Source of the DNA: Pseudomonadota bacterium
GTDB taxonomy: Bacteria > Desulfobacterota > Binatia > Binatales > Binataceae
DNA: 64,000 nucleotides
Reading direction: 5' to 3'
Assembly (NCBI GenBank): GCA_021324885.1
Contig: JAJPIF010000030.1
Span: forward strand, 1-64,000
The notes under the pieces are model-generated. The model ran no database searches. It was not told where the DNA came from and was given only the letters and a program-made list of their open reading frames with translations. The position numbers were made by a program, and so were the translations under genes. Below are positions 24,923-32,943 of this stretch, one piece after another; position 1 is the stretch's first letter, and the number at the start of each line of letters is the position of its first letter.

Positions 24923-24963
24923 GACTGGTTGGGACAGGCCTTTCAAGCCTGTCCCAACCAGTC
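24923..24963. terminator. Perfect 17-bp hairpin, bidirectional terminator
   Basis: GACTGGTTGGGACAGGC (24923-24939) and its exact complement (24947-24963) flank a 7-base loop, CTTTCAA. The element sits between the convergent Nudix and luciferase-like genes and would stop transcription in both directions. No T-tract follows, so stability alone would drive termination. Elements of this kind with a GGGACAGGC arm are also known as interspersed palindromic repeats, but only one copy was seen here. Confidence 0.75.
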
Positions 24964-24964
24964 G

Positions 24965-26239
24965 TCACTCTTCGTTGTATGGCGTCATTTCGTCGAGCGC
25001 GGGCTTTACGTGCTTCATGAACAGTTCCATATCGTCGATGGTGGATTGCGCCGGCTGCTGCGCGTAGTGCCAGATCAGCACCACGTATTCGGCCGGCAGC
25101 ACTTTCCATTGCTCGATGAACTGCGCTCTGACGTCGTCCACCGTGCCGATGAAATAGGTGCGCGCGCCCAGCACGTTATCGACCGGATCGGCCGAACGGG
25201 GCAGCGAAGGCGGCCAGAACGGGGCATAGAAGTTCTTCGTGATTTCGGCATCATACTGGAGCACGGCGCAGCGCGCGTCGGCCATCGTCTTGCCGAACCT
25301 GGTGTAGCGAAGCACGCCCTGATGCTGTCCCCAGGCGTAGGAGCGTCCCGCCGCTTTGGCGGCGTCCTCGAAAGCCCGACCGCCACGGACCGCCGTCCGC
25401 AGTCCGGCAACATACACCGGGACGAAGCCCTTGGTGCCGCAGTAGGCGATCGACTCCGGACTGCCCAGGCTCATCACGAAAACCGGCGGATGTGGTTTGG
25501 TGTAAGGAGCGGGCACCACGCTGATGCGGCGCACCACGCGGTTGGCATCGACCTCGCCGTGCGCGCCCAACCGCTCGGTAACTCCTTCAAGCGCCAGCGG
25601 CCAGTCGTCTATCCCTTTGTCATACGGATAGGGAATCAGCCATGGCCCTTGCGCTGCCTCGATGCTTTCCTGGGTCCAGGCGCGGATGACCATATCGACC
25701 TGCTGCGTGAAAACGTCGCGGTTGGCCTGGTCTTCTTCGATTTGAGTAGCCCGCCGCGCAGCATCGGTCATGGCCAGGTCCGCTTTCGTGGCGGTGGAGG
25801 GCGAACGCGTCGCGCGGCTGCCCAGATGCTGCGACAGAATATTGACCCATCGCGACTGGTATCCGCGGGCGAAGCCCACGAAGAAGCGGCCGCGCGTCAG
25901 GTGGTCCAGGATAGCGGTTTCCTCGGCCACGCGGATCGGATTATTGGCGCTCATCACGTAGCCCATCTGCCCGACGCGGATGTTTTTGGTGATCGCCGCC
26001 CAGTAACCGTTCAACACTCCCGGATTGGGGCCGACCTCGTAGCCTTCGGAATGGAAATGGTGTTCGATGGTGGCCACACCCCACATGCCCATCTCATCCG
26101 CGGCCTTGATGATATGGTTCCATCCGGTCAGGACTTCCTGGTAAAGCTGGCTGTCGCGCGCGATCGGCCGTTTGGCGGCGCGCTCCGCCTCGTCGCGGGC
26201 CGGCATTACTGGATAAAGCTGCAAAATGACCTTGAGCAT
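24965..26239 (-). CDS. LLM-class flavin-dependent oxidoreductase (luciferase-like)
   Basis: A 424-residue luciferase-like (bacterial luciferase alpha/LadA superfamily) protein, usually F420- or FMN-dependent. It begins KVILQLYPVMPA and has the family elements WGVATIEHHFHSEGYEVGPNPGVL, IRVGQMGYVMSANNPIRVAEETAILDHLTRGRFFVGFARGYQ, and a C-terminal FIGTVDDVRAQFIEQ helix. GGAGGACCC precedes the ATG. It is alone on the minus strand opposite the Nudix gene, near the CoA-transferase cluster; monooxygenation of an organic substrate is likely, but cofactor and substrate are unknown. Confidence 0.9.
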   Translation of the reverse strand: MLKVILQLYPVMPARDEAERAAKRPIARDSQLYQEVLTGWNHIIKAADEMGMWGVATIEHHFHSEGYEVGPNPGVLNGYWAAITKNIRVGQMGYVMSANNPIRVAEETAILDHLTRGRFFVGFARGYQSRWVNILSQHLGSRATRSPSTATKADLAMTDAARRATQIEEDQANRDVFTQQVDMVIRAWTQESIEAAQGPWLIPYPYDKGIDDWPLALEGVTERLGAHGEVDANRVVRRISVVPAPYTKPHPPVFVMSLGSPESIAYCGTKGFVPVYVAGLRTAVRGGRAFEDAAKAAGRSYAWGQHQGVLRYTRFGKTMADARCAVLQYDAEITKNFYAPFWPPSLPRSADPVDNVLGARTYFIGTVDDVRAQFIEQWKVLPAEYVVLIWHYAQQPAQSTIDDMELFMKHVKPALDEMTPYNEE

Positions 26240-26420
26240 ATGGGTCCTCCAAAACCATTGCCTAATTGAACGCCCGTTTTACGTCAAATCACGCGGGTAA
26301 ATGTCGCGATCTCTCTTTTTTCTCTTTTCCAACACCTCGAAGCGCTCCTCTTGCTTCTTTTCCCCACACTCCAACCCGCCCCGATGCGTCGAAGCGCCGG
26401 GGCCTGCTACAATTGCCGCC

Positions 26421-27299
26421 ATGTCCGGTCCCGGTGACACACTCCTGAGTTTCCTCGTGTTTTGCTTCGGAGCTTCAATCGGCAGTTTTGTTAACGTCGC
26501 GGCCTATCGGCTGCCGCGCGACATCTCGATTGTGCGGCCCCGATCGTTTTGCCCGCTCTGCCAGCGTCCTATCCCCCGATGGCTGAACATTCCCGTGCTC
26601 GGATACCTGATGGCGCGGGGGAGATGTAGCCAATGCCGCGGCCCGATTCCTCTGCGTTATCCCATCACCGAACTGATGCTGGGCCTGACCGCGTTAATGC
26701 TTTACGCCAACTTCGAGCCGCTTGACGCGGCTGCGCGCCTGGTGTTGTGCGCCGCACTGTTCGCCGCAAGCTGGGTGGATATCGATTGCCGCCTCATTCC
26801 CGATGTTATCAGCTTGCCGGGAATCCTAATCGGGTTGCTGGCGGCGGCTGTATTAATGCCGGAGGTCGGATGGAAGGATTCTCTGCTCGGCATGGCGATT
26901 GGCGGCGGTCTGCTTTTCGCCGTCAGCGAATTTTACCTCCGGGTGCGCGGGCGAGAAGGGATGGGCATGGGCGATGTCAAACTGCTGGCTATGATCGGTT
27001 CGTTTTTGGGCTGGCAGGGCATCCTGTTTACGCTTTTCTTCGGCTCTTCGCTGGGCGCGGTGGGAGGACTGGTGCTGGGAATGCTGAAATGGCAGCCGGG
27101 CAGCGCCGAACTCAGGGCTGAAATGGCGCCACCTGTCGCGGTGGGTTCCACCGCGATCCAACCGGAGACGGAGCCCGCCGATTCACAAGCCGATGCGGGT
27201 TTACTGCAGACGCCGGTCCCGTTCGGTCCGTTCCTGTCGTTGGCGGCCGCCATCTTCGCGGTCTTTCAACCGCAGCTTGTACACTGGTATTTGTCCTGA
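26421..27299 (+). CDS. Prepilin peptidase (type IV pilus/type II secretion leader peptidase)
   Basis: Membrane aspartyl protease that cleaves and often N-methylates type IV prepilin and pseudopilin leader peptides. The 292 residues keep both CxxC pairs (C44-x2-C47 and C69-x2-C72) typical of bifunctional PilD, the VDIDCRLIPD aspartate motif (D120 to D128) and GMGDVKLLA (D185). Several membrane spans alternate through the protein. ATG 26421 is the first plausible start; an upstream extension lacks family similarity. A Glu-rich cytoplasmic-like insertion lies near residues 215-255. Confidence 0.92.
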   Translation: MSGPGDTLLSFLVFCFGASIGSFVNVAAYRLPRDISIVRPRSFCPLCQRPIPRWLNIPVLGYLMARGRCSQCRGPIPLRYPITELMLGLTALMLYANFEPLDAAARLVLCAALFAASWVDIDCRLIPDVISLPGILIGLLAAAVLMPEVGWKDSLLGMAIGGGLLFAVSEFYLRVRGREGMGMGDVKLLAMIGSFLGWQGILFTLFFGSSLGAVGGLVLGMLKWQPGSAELRAEMAPPVAVGSTAIQPETEPADSQADAGLLQTPVPFGPFLSLAAAIFAVFQPQLVHWYLS

Positions 27300-27301
27300 T
27301 C

Positions 27302-27946
27302 ATGTTGAACGGTTTGTTCATCACGCTGGAAGGGATTGAAGGCTCAGGCAAAACCAGCCATGCGGTCACCCTGGCCGAGCGCCTGCGTGGCCAGGGCAGG
27401 ACTGTCCTGCTCACGCACGAACCGGGCGATACCCGCGCCGGGCAGGCGATCCGGGCGATTTTTTTGGATCCGGCGGTGTCGCTCCAGGTCGCGGCGGAGT
27501 TGTTGCTGGTGCTCGCCGACCGCGCCCAGCACGTGGCGGAGAAACTCAAGCCGGCCCTCCAACGTGGCGAGATTGTCATTTCCGACCGGTACGCCGACTC
27601 AACCACCGCCTATCAGGGATACGGGCGCGGTTTCGACCTGGCACTGATCGGACAGCTCAACCGTCTTGCCACCGACTGTCTCGCACCCGACCTCACGATC
27701 GTGCTCGATTGTCCGGTTGAAACCGGTCTGGCGCGCACCAGATTGCGCAACACCGCCGCTCAGGGGCCCGACCGTTTCGAGGGCGCAGATTTGGAATTCC
27801 ATCGACGGGTCCGCACCGGCTTCCTCAACGTTCTCAAGGCCGAACCTCGGCGCGTTCGACTGGTAAACTCAGATCGCCCCAAAGAACAGGTTTTCGCCGA
27901 CATCACCCGGTTCGTCGACGAGCTGATCGATACGCGATGCCGCTGA
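27302..27946 (+). CDS. tmk: Thymidylate kinase
   Basis: Phosphorylates dTMP to dTDP. The 214-residue product has the P-loop GIEGSGKTSHA near residues 11-21, the SDRYADSTTAYQGYGRG substrate motif and a lid region around RNTAAQGPDRFEGADLEFH. It starts two bases after the prepilin peptidase stop. Its end overlaps holB by 10 bases, a common arrangement (tmk-holB) in bacteria. Confidence 0.95.
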   Translation: MLNGLFITLEGIEGSGKTSHAVTLAERLRGQGRTVLLTHEPGDTRAGQAIRAIFLDPAVSLQVAAELLLVLADRAQHVAEKLKPALQRGEIVISDRYADSTTAYQGYGRGFDLALIGQLNRLATDCLAPDLTIVLDCPVETGLARTRLRNTAAQGPDRFEGADLEFHRRVRTGFLNVLKAEPRRVRLVNSDRPKEQVFADITRFVDELIDTRCR

Positions 27947-29004
27947 AGAACCTGCTCGGCCATCGAGAGCTGTTCGAGCGGCTGTGGCGTGAAGTGAGTC
28001 GCGGCCGTTCCCAGGGTTTTCTGTTCTGGGGCCTTAAAGGAATCGGCAAGGAACTGGTCGCTGAGGGGCTCGTGCTGAGTCTGTTATGCGAGCGCAAGGG
28101 CGGCTTGGATTTTTGCTGCACGCCGGACCAATGCCCCAATCGCGCCGGTGCCAGCGGCGCCAAACGCGGCGACAAACCCGTGCAATGCGATTGCTGTGCC
28201 GGATGTGTCCAGGTTGCGACCCGGATCCATCCCGATTTCGATTACCTCGGCCTGCTGCCCAGACGCAGTTTCGTTCTGATCGAACAGGTGCGCGAATTGA
28301 TTGCCCATCTCGGCATCAAACCCTCGCGCGCGCCGGTCCGCACCGCGATCATCGATGATGCTGAAACGCTGAACCTTCCGGCGCAAAACGCCCTGCTCAA
28401 AACCCTCGAAGAACCGCCCGGTTATTCCGTAATTTTCCTGATTGCGGACAACCCCAACTCGCTGCTTGACACCGTGCGCTCGCGCCTGCGCCCGGTCCAT
28501 TTTCCGGCACTGCCGGTCAGCGACATCGCTTTGCTGCTGGAGCGCAAGGCCGCCCTTGAGCCGGGGCGTGCGGGGGCGCTGGCGCGGCTGGCGCGAGGCA
28601 GCGCCGCACGTGCGCTGGCGATGGCATCGCAGGAGGAGCCGCCGGTGCGCGAACTGCTGGATGCCATGATGCAGGCCGGCGAAATGGATTTTCCGCGGAT
28701 TCGGCGGCTGGCCGAACGTCTGTTCTCCACCCGCGAACAGGCAGTCGAGAATTTCGAATTGATGGCGCGTCTGCTCGATGACGCCCTTCATCTCAAGCTT
28801 GGCACCGGCGCGGAAGGCATCCCTGACGAGATTTCGCACGGTCTTTCCCGCCTGGTGGACGCTTTGAGCCTGGAGAGTATAGTTGTAATTTTGGAGTTAT
28901 GTTTGCGCGCCGCCAGCGCGGTTGATGCGATGGCGAACCCGCGGCTTCAGGCGGAAGGCCTGTTGATGGCGGCTGGCGAAGCGGTAAAGTCAGGTAATCC
29001 GTGA
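27937..29004 (+). CDS. holB: DNA polymerase III subunit delta prime
   Basis: Clamp-loader stator subunit, 355 residues. It has an AAA+ core with GLKGIGKE in the P-loop position (a Glu replaces the usual Thr/Ser, typical of a subunit that does not hydrolyse ATP), a cysteine cluster near residues 60-90 (CC, CP, CDCCAGC) in the zinc-binding module, and LLKTLEEPPGYSVIFLI with a VRSRLRPVHF SRC-like motif. It lies between tmk and ricT. The overlap with tmk implies coupled translation. Confidence 0.9.
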   Translation: MPLKNLLGHRELFERLWREVSRGRSQGFLFWGLKGIGKELVAEGLVLSLLCERKGGLDFCCTPDQCPNRAGASGAKRGDKPVQCDCCAGCVQVATRIHPDFDYLGLLPRRSFVLIEQVRELIAHLGIKPSRAPVRTAIIDDAETLNLPAQNALLKTLEEPPGYSVIFLIADNPNSLLDTVRSRLRPVHFPALPVSDIALLLERKAALEPGRAGALARLARGSAARALAMASQEEPPVRELLDAMMQAGEMDFPRIRRLAERLFSTREQAVENFELMARLLDDALHLKLGTGAEGIPDEISHGLSRLVDALSLESIVVILELCLRAASAVDAMANPRLQAEGLLMAAGEAVKSGNP

Positions 29005-29045
29005 ACGAATTCAATGGCCTATCAGGTCGCCACGAGGAAACACCG

Positions 29046-29852
29046 ATGGTCGTGGGCGTCGCGCTGCAACCGGTGGGGCACATTTTCAACTATCTCAGCG
29101 GCGGCATCGACCTTAAACGCGGCGACCGGGTGATCGTCGAAACCGACAGCGGCACGACCTTCGCTGTGGTCCAGACCGAACCCTGTCCGGCCTCGGCGAG
29201 CATCGATCCCGCGGCGCTCAAACCGGTGCTCCGGGTCGCCAACGAGAGCGATCTTCAAGTCGAAGAGGAAAACCGCTATCGCGAGCAGCAGGCGATGCGT
29301 CTGTGCGTGGAGGGCATTCGTCAGCGCGGCCTGGAGATGAAGCTGGTCAATGTCAGTCTCACTTATGACGGGCGCAAGGCGGTGTTCTACTTCGTCGCCG
29401 AAAAGCGCATAGATTTCCGCAATCTGGTCCGCGACCTGGCCAATGCCCTGCGCGTGCGCGTGGAGATGCAGCAGATCGGCGCCCGCGACGAAACCAAGGC
29501 GACCGGCGGAATCGGTCCGTGTGGGCGCGAACTCTGCTGTTCCTCATGGCTGCGCGATTTCGAGGCGGTCACCGTCAAGATGGCGCGCGAGCAGGGGTTG
29601 GCGCTCAATCCGACGCGTCTGGCCGGAATGTGCGGGCGCCTCAAATGCTGCCTGCGCTACGAGTACGCCACTTACGTCGAACTCAAGCGCGGATTGCCCG
29701 CCGCCGGCAAACGCGTCGAATCGGTCAAGGGCAATGGCAAGGTGCTGCGCCAGAATATCCTCAAACAGACCGTCCTGATCCAGATCGATGAGGAAGGCGG
29801 GGGCGTAGTCGAGGCCACGCTCGAGGACATCGTCGATAAGCGCGCCAGATAG
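29046..29852 (+). CDS. ricT: PSP1-domain protein, RicT (YaaT) family
   Basis: A 268-residue protein with the PSP1 domain. The conserved Cys clusters appear as GPCGRELCCSSWL and GMCGRLKCCLRYE, which in RicT-type proteins bind Fe-S clusters. It starts MVVGVALQPVGHIFNY. ATG 29046 has a GAGGAAA ribosome-binding site at about 29033; GTG 29001, overlapping the holB stop, is the alternative and would add 15 residues. In B. subtilis the Ric complex affects RNase Y activity. The holB-ricT-metG order is conserved in many bacteria. Confidence 0.93.
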   Translation: MVVGVALQPVGHIFNYLSGGIDLKRGDRVIVETDSGTTFAVVQTEPCPASASIDPAALKPVLRVANESDLQVEEENRYREQQAMRLCVEGIRQRGLEMKLVNVSLTYDGRKAVFYFVAEKRIDFRNLVRDLANALRVRVEMQQIGARDETKATGGIGPCGRELCCSSWLRDFEAVTVKMAREQGLALNPTRLAGMCGRLKCCLRYEYATYVELKRGLPAAGKRVESVKGNGKVLRQNILKQTVLIQIDEEGGGVVEATLEDIVDKRAR

Positions 29853-29893
29853 GCGTTTGCAGCCCGTTAATGCGGTTACGGTTAGTATAAAAA

Positions 29894-31441
29894 ATGGCAG
29901 AGCGGCTCCATATCACCACGGCGATCTTTTACAGCAATGCACCGCCGCACGTCGGCAGCGCCTATGAAGCTTTGGCGGCCGATGCTTTCGCGCGTTCGCG
30001 GCGCCGCCGTCTGGGCAGGTCCAACGTAACGTTTCTGTCCGGCACGGACGAGCACGGTGACAAAATCAGGCGTGCCGCTCAAGCCGAAGGTGTGCCGCCC
30101 AGGCAATTTACCGATCGCTTGAGCGCGGTTTTCCGCCGCGCCTGGGACGGGCTCAATGTTTCCTACGATTATTTCGTGCGGACCACCGATCCCGAACACG
30201 AGAAGTTCGTTCAGCAGATGCTGACGCGCAGTCAGCAGCGCGGCGACATCTATTTCAAGGACTACGAAGGGCTGTACTGCGTCGGTTGCGAGCGTTTCTA
30301 CACCGAAAAAGAACTGCTGGCCGGTGGTCTTTGTCCCATCCACAACGCTGCGGTGGAACGAATCAGCGAGGGCAACTATTTTCTCGGCCTCGAAAAGTAT
30401 CGGGCGCAAGTGATCGATCACATCAAGCGCAACCCCGACTTTATTCAGCCCGAGCGCTATCGCAACGAGGCGCTGAACATGCTGGCCGAGCCGCTCGCCG
30501 ACCTATGCATCTCGCGGCCCAAGGCGCGCCTGGATTGGGGGATCGAGTTGCCTTTCGATTCCAATTACGTGACCTACGTCTGGTACGACGCTTTTTGGGC
30601 CTACCTGAGCGAGCCCGCTTCGCGCGATCCAGCGTTTGCCACCGAGGTGTTTCCAACCACCCATCACTTTATCGGCAAGGACATCCTGAAGACGCACGCG
30701 GTTTACTGGCCGCCGATGCTGCTGTCGGCGGGCTTGCCTCTGTTCCGCCATCTCAACGTCCATGGCTGGGTGAATTTCGGCGGGCAGCGGATGTCCAAAA
30801 GCTCGGGCAACGTCGCCGATCCGGTCAGCTACGAGGCAGCGTTCGGACCCGATGTGTTGCGCTACTTCCTGCTGCGCGAAGTGGTTTACGGTCTGGACGG
30901 CGACTTTTCCGAGCCGCGCCTGATCGAACGCTACAATGCCGACCTGGCCAATGACCTTGGCAATTTCACCAGCCGGGTGCTGTCGATGGCGGCACGCTAT
31001 TTCGGCGGCGAACTGAGCTGCGCGCCGGCGCTGACCGGCGACGCCGAAGACGCAGCTTTGGCGTCGGCCTTCAGTGAATTAGTCGAGCGCGTCGATGCCC
31101 AGATCCAGACGCTGGCGTTTAATCGCGCCCTGGAAACCATCTGGCAGGCGTTGGATGCCGCCAACAAATATATAGTTCAGACGGCGCCGTTCACGCTGGC
31201 AAAAGATCAGGCCAAAATGCCGCGCGTCGCCCAGATCATGAGCAATCTGACCGAAGCTCTGCGCGTGGTCGGATTCGCGCTGGAGCCGTTTATGCCCGTC
31301 ACTTCGGGACGGATGCTGGACCTGCTGCAAGTCGATGAGGCCGTCGCTGCGGCACCGTATGGACAGGGCCTCAAAGCGGGTCACAAGGTGAAACCCGCCA
31401 CCCCCCTGTTCCCGCGCATCGACAAGTCCAAAATGGGCTGA
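29894..31441 (+). CDS. metG: Methionine--tRNA ligase
   Basis: Charges tRNA-Met. The 515-residue protein has the class I HIGH-type motif HVGSAY near residue 18 and the KMSKS motif as RMSKSSGN near 302. One zinc knot is present (C-V-G-C ... C-P-I-H, near residues 130-150). FIGKDILKTHAVYWPPML is the typical connector. The protein ends in the anticodon-binding helix bundle and lacks the C-terminal Trbp111/tRNA-binding domain, as in many shorter MetG enzymes. It follows ricT after 41 bases, in the conserved tmk-holB-ricT-metG order. Confidence 0.96.
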   Translation: MAERLHITTAIFYSNAPPHVGSAYEALAADAFARSRRRRLGRSNVTFLSGTDEHGDKIRRAAQAEGVPPRQFTDRLSAVFRRAWDGLNVSYDYFVRTTDPEHEKFVQQMLTRSQQRGDIYFKDYEGLYCVGCERFYTEKELLAGGLCPIHNAAVERISEGNYFLGLEKYRAQVIDHIKRNPDFIQPERYRNEALNMLAEPLADLCISRPKARLDWGIELPFDSNYVTYVWYDAFWAYLSEPASRDPAFATEVFPTTHHFIGKDILKTHAVYWPPMLLSAGLPLFRHLNVHGWVNFGGQRMSKSSGNVADPVSYEAAFGPDVLRYFLLREVVYGLDGDFSEPRLIERYNADLANDLGNFTSRVLSMAARYFGGELSCAPALTGDAEDAALASAFSELVERVDAQIQTLAFNRALETIWQALDAANKYIVQTAPFTLAKDQAKMPRVAQIMSNLTEALRVVGFALEPFMPVTSGRMLDLLQVDEAVAAAPYGQGLKAGHKVKPATPLFPRIDKSKMG

Positions 31442-31456
31442 TCTGCGATTTGCTAA

Positions 31457-31474
31457 GGCCAGCGGCCCGTTTTT
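31457..31474 (+). terminator. Short intrinsic terminator after metG
   Basis: GGCC-AGC-GGCC (31457-31467) is a 4-bp hairpin followed by CGTTTTT. The stem is short, but the position 15 bases after the metG stop and the T run fit a Rho-independent terminator. Confidence 0.4.
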
Positions 31475-31671
31475 CCGCAACTTCTGTGGGCAAGCAGTTC
31501 TGCGACGCGTCGGTTGTGCGGCTTTGCAGAAGCTGGCCCGCGATTGGGAAACGGCGATAGCGCGACCGTCCGGGTGTTGAAATCAGGGGCGTTTTGTTCA
31601 ATCTTGCCCGTGACCGCACAACGTTTTTGCGTTCGGTAGTTGCGGCCCCGCGCCGCTTGTGGGAGAGATCG

Positions 31672-32922
31672 ATGGCCAACGGATTCCTGTTTGACGTTCG
31701 CGTGATCGAGCTGGGTGATGAGAAAGGGGATTTCTGCGGCAAGCTGTTTGCCGGCGCCGGTGCGGACGTGATCAAAGTCGAGCCGCCGGGCGGCAGCCCG
31801 TCGCGCCAGATCGGACCGTTTTACAAGGACACCCCGGACCCCGAGCGCAGTCTCTACTTCTGGCACTACAACCTGGCCAAACGCGGCATTACGCTGGACT
31901 ACGCCTCGCCGCAGGGGCTGGAGCTTTTGCGCAAGCTGATCGGTAACGCCACCGTGCTGCTGGACACGACCCCGCTCGATACGCTGGAAAACCTGGGTCT
32001 GGACTGGACAGCCCTGCAAAAAATTAATCCCGGCCTGGTGTACGTGCGAATCACACCGTTCGGCCGCAGCGGGCCGTGGCGCGATTTCAAAGCCACCGAC
32101 CTGGTCCATCTGGCGCTGGGCGGCGAGATGATGCTGTGCGGCTATGATCCCAGGCCCGACGGCGTTTACGACACTCCGCCGATTGCGCCGCAGATGTGGC
32201 ATGCATGGCATATCACCGGAAATCAGGCCTTTATCGCCGCGATTGCCGCATTATTCGCCCGTGCGGACACGGGAGTAGGCGACATGATCGATATACCAGT
32301 CCATCAGGCCGTCAGCGTCTGCACCGAAGTGGACATCCCATATTGGATCTATGCGAAAACGGCGTGCCTGCGGCAGACCGGCAGACATGGATTTCCCGTG
32401 ATCGGTCCGCCCTCGCAGCACAAAGCGAAAAACGGCCGTTACTGCAACGTCGTGGCCAATCCGTTTCCCGGCGGTCGCGAGACCATGATCCAATTTCTGC
32501 GGGAGCTTGGGCTGCAGGGCGACCTCGACGACGACAAATACAAGGACCCGGCTAACCTCGTCGGATTCGAGTTTGTGCAACATTTCGCTCAGGTTCAGGC
32601 ACAGGCGGTGGCTGCGTTCGATGCTGAAGACCTGTGGCGAAAGGCCCAGGACCGCGGCATCCCGTGGGTCCCGGTGCGCCATCCCGAGGAAAATCTGGAC
32701 GACGAGCAATGGAAGACCCGCGGCACCTTCGGCGATGTACACCATCCGGAATTGGGCGAGACGCTGCGCTACGCAATCGCGCCGACAAGGGCCGAGGAAT
32801 GCCCCTGGCGGATGGGTCCGCGCGCTCCGCTGATTGGCGAGCATAATGAAGCCGTATTCTGCGGCGAGTTGGGGCTGTCGCGCGATGAGCTTCGCCGCCT
32901 CAAGGAAGCGCGCGTTATCTAG
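31672..32922 (+). CDS. CaiB/BaiF CoA-transferase, subunit lacking the catalytic Asp
   Basis: A 416-residue class III CoA-transferase homologue (AGAGADVIKVEPPGGSPSR, LYFWHYNLAKRGITLDY, INPGLVYVRITPFG, T-G-V-G-D-M-I-D-I). Counting 25 residues back from that last motif, where family members have the catalytic Asp, gives W179 (QMWHAWHITG). The equivalent of formyl-CoA transferase Asp169 is therefore missing. The next gene, 21 bases downstream, is a homologue that keeps the Asp. The pair resembles BbsE/BbsF of benzylsuccinate CoA-transferase. ATG 31672 has GGGAGAG about six bases upstream. Upstream ORF extension rejected. Confidence 0.88.
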   Translation: MANGFLFDVRVIELGDEKGDFCGKLFAGAGADVIKVEPPGGSPSRQIGPFYKDTPDPERSLYFWHYNLAKRGITLDYASPQGLELLRKLIGNATVLLDTTPLDTLENLGLDWTALQKINPGLVYVRITPFGRSGPWRDFKATDLVHLALGGEMMLCGYDPRPDGVYDTPPIAPQMWHAWHITGNQAFIAAIAALFARADTGVGDMIDIPVHQAVSVCTEVDIPYWIYAKTACLRQTGRHGFPVIGPPSQHKAKNGRYCNVVANPFPGGRETMIQFLRELGLQGDLDDDKYKDPANLVGFEFVQHFAQVQAQAVAAFDAEDLWRKAQDRGIPWVPVRHPEENLDDEQWKTRGTFGDVHHPELGETLRYAIAPTRAEECPWRMGPRAPLIGEHNEAVFCGELGLSRDELRRLKEARVI

Positions 32923-32943
32923 GCCGGAGAGGAGGAAAAAGCC

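Noticed and set aside
24845-26269. 474-codon plus-strand frame
   Set aside because: Antisense to the luciferase-like gene, which has clear family motifs; its start lies within the Nudix gene.
29001-29045. Earlier GTG start for ricT
   Set aside because: The ATG at 29046 has a much better ribosome-binding site and begins the family-typical VVGV sequence.
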